A DNA stretch of 64,000 bases. Source: Planctomycetota bacterium. GTDB lineage: Bacteria > Planctomycetota > OFTM77. The stretch spans positions 55,821 to 119,820 of the forward strand of contig JAJDCO010000068.1 of the NCBI GenBank assembly GCA_029260795.1, written 5' to 3'. Below, one piece after another: positions 56,911 through 64,000 of the stretch. The notes beneath the pieces were generated by a model. It was given only the letters and a program-made list of their open reading frames with translations, made no database searches and was not told the DNA's origin. Positions within the stretch are counted from its first letter, which is position 1. Each line of letters opens with the position of its first letter. Both the position numbers and the translations under genes were made by a program.

Positions 56911-58638
56911 ATGAGACTCGTAAGCCTGATGACGTTGATCCTAAGCGGAGCCACCGCGTCTCCGCTCCTGGCGCAGGATGCCACCGGAGACGCATCCACC
57001 TTCGCGCCGCCGGTGCGTCTCGAGGCCGATGGCAAGCCTATCGACATCGGCCAGCTGTCGAACATCGCTCACGCCGGGCCCTGGGTGGCCGACGTCGATG
57101 GGGACGGTGATCGCGACCTCCTGGTCGGGGACTTCCCCGGTTACTTCTGGTTCTTTGAGAACACCGCGATGCAAGGGGCGCCCGTGTACGCGGCGCGCGG
57201 CAAGCTGATGGCCGGCGGCGAGGCTGCCAAGACGCCCGTCTACTGATGCATCGCTTCCAGTCCACAGTTCGTGGACTACGACGCCGATGGCATCCTCGAC
57301 TTCATCAGCGGCAGCTACGACCCCGGTGACGTCTACCTCTTCCGCGGCCAAGGCCAGGGCAAGTACGCCGCGGTCGAAAAGCTCCTCGACGAGGCCGGAG
57401 TGCCGATCGCGCATCATCCGAAGGAGCTCGCCGAGTTCAACGCGCTCCCAGCGAATGTCGATCGTGGCTCGAACGAGGCGATTCAGCTGCGCGTCGCGTC
57501 CTTTGGCAGTTGGGTGACGCCCGTCGACTGGGAGAATGACGGGGACCTCGATCTGCTGATCGGAAGCTTCGGGGGTCAGCTCTTTCGTCGCGTCAACGAG
57601 GGCACGCGCGCACGGCCGGTCTATGCCAGCGAGAGCCTGCCCGTCGAGGCGGATGGTAAACCCCTGAAGGTCAACTCGCATTGCGATCCCGTCGCGACCG
57701 ATTGGGACGGCGATGGCCTTTGGGATCTCGTGGTCGGCGTCGCCGACGGCAGCGTGGGCTGGTTCCGCAACGAGGGCACTGCCGAGAAGCCTCGGCTGGG
57801 CGCCTGGCGAGAGCTCATCCCAGCCAAGTCCGACAACAAGTTCCTGGCGCAGTATCTCGAAGCCGACGAGGTGCCGGCTCCGGCGGTGCGGGCCCAGATC
57901 TGCGTCGTCGACTACGATGGCGATGGCCTCTCCGACATCCTCTTGGGTGACTACTCCGACGTTCATCGACTGCGGGATCTCAGTGAGCAGGAGCGGGCGG
58001 ACTTCGCCGGCTTGCGAGCCGCGGAGGCCGCTCTCACCAAGAAGGGCGATCGTAAAGGCCTCGGCGTGCTCGCCGAAAAGAAGAAGGACTACCTCGCCGA
58101 CGAAGAAGGCAAGCGGACCAGCCATGTCTGGTTCTACCGCCGTCTGCCGCGCGCTTCGGGATCGACTTCGGGACCGTCCGCCCAGGCCTCGACCCGCGCG
58201 GTCCCTCCCTCGAAGTCGGAAGGCCCGATCGAGCTTCGGACCGAGCTAACGCGATCGAGCGCGGGGCACCTGACGCTCTCGGTGTGCTTCGAGATCGCCC
58301 CCGGATGGCATCTCTATGCCGACCTGCCGAAGGACAGCGGCCTGCGGCGCGTCGAGGTCCGGCCCACCTGGCCCGAAGGTGTGACGGCCACCGACGAGGG
58401 GAGCCCACCCGAGTCGGTGGTCTCGCTGCAGGACCCTCGCACCCGGATCTACGAGGATTCCGTGAGCTGGGACTGGAGCTTGAAGCTGGCTCCCGGCGCG
58501 GCCGGATCGACGATCGCGATCGACGTAACTTACCAGGCCTGCAACGAGAGTGGCTGCCTGCCGCCGCAGAAGCGGACGTTGAAGGTGACGCTCCCGGACG
58601 CGAGCCGATCGGACGACAGACCGAGACGCGATGGCTGA
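56911..58638 (+). CDS. FG-GAP/VCBS propeller protein with DsbD-N domain, interrupted by one in-frame UGA (candidate selenoprotein)
   Basis: If the TGA at 57244-57246 is read through, this is a 575-residue secreted protein with signal peptide (LMTLILSGATASPLLAQ) and ribosome site GAGAGGA before ATG 56911. Several DxDxDG FG-GAP calcium motifs occur on both sides of the UGA (DVDGDGDRD, DYDADGILD, DWENDGDLD, DWDGDGLWD, DYDGDGLSD), so both parts are one propeller. The UGA is codon 112 and codon 113 is Cys, giving a possible U-C pair. The C-terminal ~120 residues resemble the DsbD N-terminal domain (GWHLYADLPKDSGLRR, ACNESGCLPPQ), a thiol-redox module. Alternatives are a nonsense mutation or an assembly error; see the hairpin entry. 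Confidence 0.75.
57244..57294 (+). promoter_or_regulatory. SECIS-like hairpin directly after in-frame UGA
   Basis: Starting within the UGA, bases 57245-57253 pair with 57285-57294 (nine pairs, one bulged G at 57290). An internal loop (57254-57258 against 57278-57284) separates a perfect seven-pair upper stem (57259-57265 with 57271-57277) closed by the five-base loop AGTTC. The loop begins 19 bases after the UGA and has G at its second position. These features fit the published pattern for bacterial SECIS elements as I recall it. Part of the 3' strand encodes a conserved FG-GAP motif, so some pairing could be coincidental. Confidence 0.6.
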
Positions 58639-58663
58639 CGGGCGCACGAGCCGCGTCCGTCAG
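58635..58663. terminator. Short inverted repeat between convergent genes
   Basis: CTGACGG (58635-58641) pairs with CCGTCAG (58657-58663) around a 15-base loop, overlapping the stop regions of both convergent genes. It is a weak terminator candidate. Confidence 0.4.
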
Positions 58664-59115
58664 TCGCGATCCTTTGCAGGCCAGCTCGCCGGAACCTCGC
58701 CGCGAGCGTCCTGGGATCGGACTCGTCCCGGTGCGTCAGCTGTCGGAGCTTCCAACGTCAGCCGCCCGAGACCGTGGTCGTCGTAGAGGGACACGACCGG
58801 TCGACCATTCAAGTGACGCACCTCGATCGCGTGGCGTCCCTTCTCTTCGAAGATCTCCGGCCCGGGTGACGTGACCTGCAACGCGAGCGCGAGACGATGG
58901 CGGCCTGCCTCGTCGAACAGCACCAATCGCGGGCCGGCCTCGTTCACGAAAAGCCGAGCTCGGACTCGACCCTCATCATCGGTGATCTCGATGGAGCGAG
59001 CGCGAACGACGTTCTCTTCTCCTCGGGCCCCCAAGGGCCCGCTCGCCGCGACGACGCCGACAAGGAGGAACAGGGGCTCGAAGTCGGCGGATCGAATGAC
59101 GGAGCTCATCGACAT
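58660..59115 (-). CDS. Small secreted protein of unknown function
   Basis: This 151-residue protein has an N-terminal hydrophobic segment (FLLVGVVAASGPLGARG) and a short beta-rich region with repeated phrases (ARLFVNEAGPRLVLFDEAGRHRLAL; HAIEVRHLNGRPVVSLYDDHG). No family recognised. It converges with the FG-GAP gene. Start codon is uncertain because several in-frame starts exist near the signal segment. Confidence 0.6.
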   Translation of the reverse strand: MSMSSVIRSADFEPLFLLVGVVAASGPLGARGEENVVRARSIEITDDEGRVRARLFVNEAGPRLVLFDEAGRHRLALALQVTSPGPEIFEEKGRHAIEVRHLNGRPVVSLYDDHGLGRLTLEAPTADAPGRVRSQDARGEVPASWPAKDRD

Positions 59116-59260
59116 CGCGCGGTGTCATGGTGGGGATTCTCCAGTGAGATCGGAGCGGGGGACGGGCCGAGTCACCGCTTCAGCAGGCGGCGCTCGGCCG
59201 TGAGTCGTCAAACCGAGGCGGGGAGGTCCGTCGCGACGCAGCCGCGAGCGTCCTTCGAAA

Positions 59261-59285
59261 CAGAGACGCGAACGGAGCTCGTCAC
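59261..59285. repeat. Short copy of repeat-B motif
   Basis: CAGAGACGCGAACGGAGCTC plus GTCAC matches the end of repeat B copy 1 (11820-11845). It lies in the 280-base gap between two minus-strand genes, which holds no other feature seen. Confidence 0.75.
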
Positions 59286-59395
59286 AGGGGATGACAGGCC
59301 GGCGACTCACGAGGTCGGGCCGCCAGTCGTGGGAGCAACGATTGCGAGAGAGAGGTCATCCCCTCGCTGGGCCGGCCTCACGGCCTGGCCGTGCT

Positions 59396-60202
59396 CTACA
59401 CCAAGCCCTGCAATGCGAAGCCGAGGCCATAGGCGAGGCCGGCCGCAATGCCGCCGACGAGGAGGGTCTCGAGGCCAGCGATCCAGCGGCGCTGACCGAG
59501 GATGCGGCCCTTGAGTGAGCCGACGCCATAGAAGCAGAGCCCGGTCAGGATCGCGCTCCAAAGGAACGGCGCCGCGATCGTGTCGCTGCGGATCCAGTTG
59601 ATCAAGAACGCGATCAGCGGGAGGGCTCCGGCTACACCGAACGCCGCAAAGGTCGTCAGAGCAGCGCGCGCGGGATGAGGACCTTCGAGTGCTAGGCCCC
59701 ACTCGTCCTGGATCATCGTGTCGATCCAGCGATCGAGGTCGGACGTGATCACGTCGACGGCTTTCTCGAGATCCTCGCCCTCGAAGCCCTTGCGAGCGAA
59801 GATCTGGCGCACTTCTTCGCGCTCGCCCTCGGGGAAATGGTCGATGTGCTGCCGCTCGATCTCGCGCGCCTTGGCGAGGAGCTCCCGCTCGGCTTTCGTT
59901 CCCAGGTAGTTGCTGGCGGCCATGCTGAACCCGTCAGCGACCAGGTTCGCGACCCCGAGGACGAGCAACACACCGTTCGAGAGACCCGCACCGGCGACGC
60001 CCGAAACGACGGCCAGCGTTGTCACTGCGCCATCGATCGAGCCGTAGATGCCGTCCTTGAGGTAGGAGTGCTGTGGTCCGGCGTCGAGGCGATGGGCGAT
60101 CGCCTCCTCCGAGTGTGCCTCGACGAGCACGCGATGCTGCTCGGGGTTTTCCGACTCGGCGAGCGGGAGACCCCGCGGGTCTTCGATCTGAGACATCTTC
60201 AT
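59396..60202 (-). CDS. VIT1/CCC1-family Fe/Mn transporter
   Basis: This 268-residue membrane protein has the VIT1 pattern: YLKDGIYGSIDGAVTTLAVVSG in helix 1, ADGFSMAASNYLGTKAE in helix 2, a long acidic cytosolic helical region rich in Glu and His (EREEVRQIFARKGFEGEDLEKA), and C-terminal paired helices. The cytosolic region is the place where VIT proteins bind transition metal. It is likely an iron or manganese exporter across the inner membrane. The start at 60202 removes a long non-conserved N-terminal extension. Location next to IS debris is noted. Confidence 0.9.
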   Translation of the reverse strand: MKMSQIEDPRGLPLAESENPEQHRVLVEAHSEEAIAHRLDAGPQHSYLKDGIYGSIDGAVTTLAVVSGVAGAGLSNGVLLVLGVANLVADGFSMAASNYLGTKAERELLAKAREIERQHIDHFPEGEREEVRQIFARKGFEGEDLEKAVDVITSDLDRWIDTMIQDEWGLALEGPHPARAALTTFAAFGVAGALPLIAFLINWIRSDTIAAPFLWSAILTGLCFYGVGSLKGRILGQRRWIAGLETLLVGGIAAGLAYGLGFALQGLV

Positions 60203-60569
60203 TACTCGGGTCCGATCGACGATGGGGTGGCCACTGAGTCGCTCGCGGCACTCATCCGGTCCGTCGAGCGTGGCCACCCATGGCAGTGCCCCAACGATAG
60301 CAAAACCGACCCACCGGAGCACGCGTGGTCGGCCAGGCAAGTTTCGAAGTGAAGCGCCGAAGCTTGCCCCGTTCGGAAGAGGTTGGATGTACCTGGCATC
60401 CGAACATGCTGCACCAGCCCACCGAAGTAAACGGACGCTCACGGGCGCCCAAAAGAACTCAGACCAGAATGAGAGAAGGAGCCACTCTGATAGGAGCTCG
60501 CCCCGCCGCAATCGGCAGGGCCGGTCTGGTCAATTGAACGAAGGGGTGGGGCCGTTCTCGCTTGGCGTT
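60203..60569. other. Interval upstream of the VIT gene
   Basis: About 370 bases with only an unsupported N-terminal extension of the VIT frame. A further 270 bases (60731-61000), beyond the IS66 remnant, also show no gene. Both probably represent eroded mobile-element flanks. Confidence 0.35.
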
Positions 60570-60730
60570 TCCAGGGCGCGCGAGTCCGTCGATGCCCCGC
60601 CGAAAGTCCACCGGCTCGACCGCCACCAGGACGCGCATCTGAGGCGTCATCTGGATCATCGCGCTTCGCTCCCCATCCGCGCCGCCAGGGTCGCGACGTC
60701 CTCAACACCATCAGCACGACGGGAACACCA
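60570..60730 (-). pseudogene. IS66-family remnant (end of orfA, start of orfB)
   Basis: A minus-strand frame beginning at 60659 encodes MIQMTPQMRVLVAVEPVDF followed by RRGIDGLAR, the conserved opening of IS66 TnpB (OrfB), then loses homology. Just upstream, a frame ending GVEDVATLAARMGSEAR with its stop overlapping the orfB start by ATGA matches the junction typical of IS66 orfA/orfB. The element is therefore a fragment. Confidence 0.7.
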
Positions 60731-61000
60731 AGTCAGTGCGGCTCGACCCCGAACTGCGGCCTTACCCGGAGTGCAGAGGTCTCATGCTCTTGTGAGGAGG
60801 TCGTCAGCGAGACAGACTGTGTTGCCGACCCGAAAGCTTGTCTCCTCCTGACATCGTCGACTTGCCTGATGACGGGAGACGGGCTCGCGACTGCGGACTG
60901 CTGATTGGGTGGACGAATCCAGAATCCAATAGCCACGCACGCTATCAAACTCCCGTAGTCAAGTGTGGCCCGCTACCTGGTCTCGTTCGGAGTACGCAAG

Positions 61001-61618
61001 ATGATGATCGGTACGCGCCTCAAGGCGACGCTGCTTGCTGTCTTCATCATCGCCTGTGTTGTCGGCCTTTACCCGTGGCTTACAGGCGAGAAAAGGCAAG
61101 ATGACTTCGCCCCCTTTGACAAAGTTGCGGATTCGGCCAAAGGGCATACAGGAGGAGCCGTGGAGAGCCCTTCACCACAAAGGACTTCTCTCGTTCTGCA
61201 ACACGATGAGGACGCCTGGCTTGCTTTATTAGAATCCGCGACTGAGCCCGGCGAGTCCTGGGAGGAGGGGATCGAGACCGCTTTCGTTGGAGCCGACACC
61301 AGGAGACTCCTGAGTCTCTACAGGTCTTGGATCGGTCAGCCGAGCAAGCTGCATGCTCGGATGGAGATCTTGAACTCGCTGAGAGGATTAGACGACCGCG
61401 CGCTGGCAGAAAGCTTGATACTCGAGGCGCTCGGCCATGAGGAAGGCCAAGACGGCTTCAAACTGGGCGCGTTTGCAGGGTTGGCGCTCGGTCGGACCCT
61501 TTGGGGCGGTGACACGGTGGCGAGTGTGGAGGTCGAGGGGACCGTTCTGAAGGCCGTGCGCTTCTCCGAGGAGCGAGAGGACCGAGAGAGTCACGAGCAA
61601 TCGAAACGTCATGAGTGA
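61001..61618 (+). CDS. Hypothetical membrane-anchored protein
   Basis: This 205-residue protein has one N-terminal transmembrane segment (LLAVFIIACVVGLYPWL) and an acidic, helical, extracytoplasmic part. The start ATG at 61001 follows GGAG by eight bases, better than GTG at 60965. No family recognised. Its lower GC and the IS fragments around it suggest acquisition. Confidence 0.6.
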   Translation: MMIGTRLKATLLAVFIIACVVGLYPWLTGEKRQDDFAPFDKVADSAKGHTGGAVESPSPQRTSLVLQHDEDAWLALLESATEPGESWEEGIETAFVGADTRRLLSLYRSWIGQPSKLHARMEILNSLRGLDDRALAESLILEALGHEEGQDGFKLGAFAGLALGRTLWGGDTVASVEVEGTVLKAVRFSEEREDRESHEQSKRHE

Positions 61619-61712
61619 GCCCTCGTCCGGCAGAGTGAGTTCTGGTCGGTGTGGGAACCGACGACGGTATCATGAGCCCGGATTGGGCGGGTAGGCGGAG
61701 TGGGGCCGATCA

Positions 61713-61729
61713 GCGGGCCGCCGGCCCGC
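61713..61729. terminator. Short GC-rich hairpin between convergent genes
   Basis: GCGGGCC (61713-61719) pairs with GGCCCGC (61723-61729) around a three-base loop, in the gap between the hypothetical gene and the DUF3500 gene. Terminator candidate without T run. Confidence 0.45.
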
Positions 61730-61799
61730 GTGCGCTGCCGGCGGCTGGTCCTGGCGGACAGGCCACAGTCTGAACGGTCGGCCGACTGGCTCTCGGCGC

Positions 61800-62834
61800 C
61801 TACCGATCGCCGTGATCGAGCTCGAGGTGCCGCTTCAGCAGGTTGCCACCGAAGTCATTCTCGATGTCGCGCCACAGGGCGTGGACATGATCGGGATCGC
61901 GCTCAGGGGCGGCGTACTCGATGGCGAAGTGGGGACCGACGATGCGCCAGTAGTGAGGCGCGTCGATGCCCGTACCGCCTCGCCAGAGCAGGCGAGTCTG
62001 ATCGAGGCCTCGCTTCATGCGCTGCTTCTCGCGCTGGGCGAGATCGGGCCGCAGCCAGCTTGCCCAATCGAACAGAGCCTTCTGGAGCGCTTCGCGTTGC
62101 TCGGACGTCAAGTCGCTGGCGACGATTCCGCCCGGCTCATCGAAGCCCTGGTCCTCGCCCGGGGCGAGGAGGATGTTGCCCGGGATGTCACCTTGATCGG
62201 TCGCCTTGGCACTCTGCGCGGCGTCGAGGGACGCGAACAAGGTGCGCACATCGTCGTCCTTCTTGCCGAGCAGCCGGGTGCCGTCGTGCTTGCCGCCGTG
62301 GACGTGCGCCGGTTGGGATCCGACGAAGAGCGGACCATGTGCGGTCCATCGGTCGTTCACGCACGTGAAGGTCATCGAGAGATGGTGACCTTCGAGGCGC
62401 CAGCCCCAAGCGGCCTGTGTGCTCGGGTCGCCGTACACCGTTACGAAGTAGCGGCCCGGACCATGAAAGCGGCTGACCTGACCGCGCTCTTTCTCCATCG
62501 CCACCAGAATGCCCTCGAGCACTCGCACGCCGTCCACCGTGGCGAGCCCGTCCGACGAGAGCACGCTCTTCAGGAGCGCGCGCACCTGGGCTTGCTGTGC
62601 TTCGCTGAGCGTGTCGAGCCGGATCCCCGCATCCCCCATCGGAGCCGCTTGCCAGTGACGTCGCTCGGCATCGTCGAAGGGGTAGGCGCAACGGTCCCTC
62701 TGCTCTTCGCTGAGAGACGCGAGCAGCTCGTTTGCCGCGGTGGCCATTGGATCGGACGTCGTCGAGGTGAGCTCGGCCGCGATAGCGGTCACGCCCAAGA
62801 ACAGCAACACAGCCAACAGTCGCTTCGACATCAC
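61800..62834 (-). CDS. Secreted DUF3500 family protein
   Basis: This 344-residue protein has a signal peptide (LLAVLLFLGVTAIAAE) and matches DUF3500: SEEQRDRCAYPFDDAERRHW, FHGPGRYFVTVYGDP, WGWRLEGHHLSMTFTCV, GGTGIDAPHYWRIVGPHFAIE and HVHALWRD. The many His and acidic residues hint at metal binding, but no activity is known. It diverges from the BNR-type pseudogene 130 bases away. Confidence 0.9.
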   Translation of the reverse strand: MMSKRLLAVLLFLGVTAIAAELTSTTSDPMATAANELLASLSEEQRDRCAYPFDDAERRHWQAAPMGDAGIRLDTLSEAQQAQVRALLKSVLSSDGLATVDGVRVLEGILVAMEKERGQVSRFHGPGRYFVTVYGDPSTQAAWGWRLEGHHLSMTFTCVNDRWTAHGPLFVGSQPAHVHGGKHDGTRLLGKKDDDVRTLFASLDAAQSAKATDQGDIPGNILLAPGEDQGFDEPGGIVASDLTSEQREALQKALFDWASWLRPDLAQREKQRMKRGLDQTRLLWRGGTGIDAPHYWRIVGPHFAIEYAAPERDPDHVHALWRDIENDFGGNLLKRHLELDHGDR

Positions 62835-62963
62835 GGAGACCTCCTCGGGGCTAGAGCTCGGTTCATGCCCCTCAAGCTACTCGGGATCGAGGCGGGCGCC
62901 AGTGAGTTCCCGGAATCGAAGGAGCGGTGGACGCTCGCTTCCGCGGGCCGCAGGATCGCGATC

Positions 62964-63384
62964 ATGAAGATCACGTTGCTACTGCTCATCAGCATCATGT
63001 CGGGCGTCGCGCACTCTCAGACCGACGGTGTGTGCCGCGCCCTCACCGCAACTGCCGTCATTTCCGAGACGGGATGTGGCCGTGCGACGGGCTCTGCGGA
63101 GGCCAACAAGATGTTGACTTGGGGCGGCAAGACGCACGTCGCTTGGCTCGACTCGGAGAAGGAGGGGTTCTTCGTCCGGATCCGAACGCTCGATCACGAG
63201 TCGAGGACGTGGTCGGCGGTCACGACCATCGGCACCGCGGCCGACAATCATGGCGGTCCCGCGTTGAACCGTCGACAGCCGAGGCTTCCTGCACGTCGTG
63301 TACTTCCCGCATCACCATCCGATGAAGTACCGGCGCTCCCGCAAGTCCAACGATGCCTCCGCGTGGACCGAGATCGAGCAGAAG
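62964..63384 (+). pseudogene. Frameshifted, truncated secreted BNR/sialidase-like gene
   Basis: A signal peptide (MKITLLLLISIMSGVAHSQ) is followed by the start of a BNR-like domain (ANKMLTWGGKTHVAWLDSEK). The frame shifts by one base near 63267-63271: after GGPAL the homology continues in the next frame as VDSRGFLHVVYFPHHHP and ends at WTEIEQ. Sequence from about 63385 belongs to a transposase fragment, so the 3' part is lost. Confidence 0.75.
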
Positions 63385-63434
63385 ACATTCGAAAGCACCC
63401 GGATCTGCCTTGGCGAGAAGTATCGGTTCCCCAA

Positions 63435-63980
63435 CGTGGCATCGAGCACGTCCTTCAGGTCCGAGAGATCGGAAACGTCCTCTGGCAAGGAGGCGCCCGT
63501 CGCCGCCCACTCCGCCTGATCGTCATCGAGAAAGCCGAGTTCCGTCTCTCGACCAAACGATCCAGTACCCGGGAGCCGGCATACCTGCTCACGACCGATC
63601 TCGAAGCTCCACTTCACGTCCTACTTCAAGCATACGTCGACCGTTGGGAGATCGAGGTCAACCACCGAGACGAGAAGCAGCAAATCGGCGTCGGCGACGC
63701 ACAGGTCTGGTCCAAAGACTCGGTCTCTCGCAACGCCGCCTTCGCCGTCGCGTCCTACAGTCTCCTCATCTTGGCGAGCATCGAGGCATTCGGCCCGAGC
63801 AGAACCCAGGCGTATCCCGAGCTCCCTCCGTGGAGGTCCATGAAACGCAAGATGCCCATCAGACCCTCATGCCGCGACATGCTCATGCAGCTTCGCCGGG
63901 AAGTACTGAGCTCATCTGAACAGATGAAGGTCCTCGGACTCGAGGTCACGATCGAGTCGCTGAACCGGGCCGCTGCCTAA
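63435..63980 (+). pseudogene. Transposase C-terminal fragment (DDE family, IS701/IS4-like)
   Basis: About 181 residues ending at TAA 63978-63980 match the C-terminal part of a DDE transposase: RPLRLIVIEKAEFRLS, EPAYLLTTD, DRWEIEVNHRDEKQQIGVGD, AFAVASYSLLILAS and ELPPWRSMK. No start codon or N-terminal catalytic region is present in this frame; the fragment is joined to the truncated BNR gene. The element is dead or part of an insertion that broke the host gene. Confidence 0.75.
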
Positions 63981-64000
63981 CGCCCAGAGCCCGCATTCGC

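Noticed and set aside
61812..63980. Plus-strand open frame of 722 codons
   Set aside because: It is a chance chain: the first part is antisense to the DUF3500 gene, the middle is the start of a BNR-like gene before its frameshift, and the end is a transposase fragment.

Overview
The window is high-GC bacterial DNA. Its gene content points to a member of the Planctomycetota: a DUF1501 gene beside a very large PSCyt1/PSCyt2/PSD1 gene, a PQQ-propeller protein that begins its mature part with the typical DWPQWRGP signature, two DUF1579 genes, an ECF sigma factor with a huge C-terminal extension, an FG-GAP protein and a DUF3500 gene. No rRNA, tRNA, CRISPR array or replication origin was seen. Lineage is inferred from families only.

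Layout. Positions 1-3144 (minus strand): an electron-transport operon of Rieske protein, cytochrome b and a membrane-anchored octaheme cytochrome of the hydroxylamine-oxidoreductase family (cut by the window edge). 3561-5440: the ribosome-assembly GTPase Der and a small lipoprotein. 5738-11109: a surface-glycan cluster (Wzm/Wzt-type ABC exporter, two GT2 glycosyltransferases, a GNAT protein). 11117-18914: a palindromic repeat array, a Cys-rich secreted protein, a CzcCBA-type metal-efflux operon and a decayed partial copy of the GNAT gene, so the efflux operon is bracketed by related sequence. 19133-20913: an AAA ATPase plus DUF4276 (TOPRIM-like) pair resembling phage-defence modules. 21102-26721: REP-like repeats, a thioesterase-like protein lacking its serine, an exported methyltransferase, and a PIG-L / GT4 / PIG-L / STAS cluster.

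26952-42612: mainly secreted or envelope proteins (subtilase, lamin-tail protein, SGNH hydrolase, PQQ propeller, DUF1579 proteins, WD40 protein, CBM9-like protein), an ABC exporter pair and the sigma-factor fusion. 43044-48564: DUF1501 and PSD1 genes. 48887-50855: AroE-like dehydrogenase overlapping a methyltransferase. 51390-58638: lipoprotein, ceramidase-family enzyme, alpha/beta hydrolase, Tat-exported intradiol dioxygenase, and an FG-GAP/DsbD-N protein interrupted by one in-frame UGA. 58660-63980: small secreted protein, VIT-family transporter, IS66 remnant, hypothetical membrane-anchored protein, DUF3500 protein, and a frameshifted BNR-type gene abutting a transposase fragment.

The strongest unusual signal is the UGA at 57244-57246. 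It is followed directly by a well-formed hairpin with the geometry of a bacterial SECIS element, and the reading frame continues for another 463 codons, so this is a candidate selenoprotein of an unexpected family. Other points of interest are the HAO/Rieske/cytochrome b operon, the membrane-spanning sigma-factor fusion, the efflux operon bracketed by GNAT copies, two distant loci sharing the same ordered palindromic repeats, and the ATPase-DUF4276 pair.
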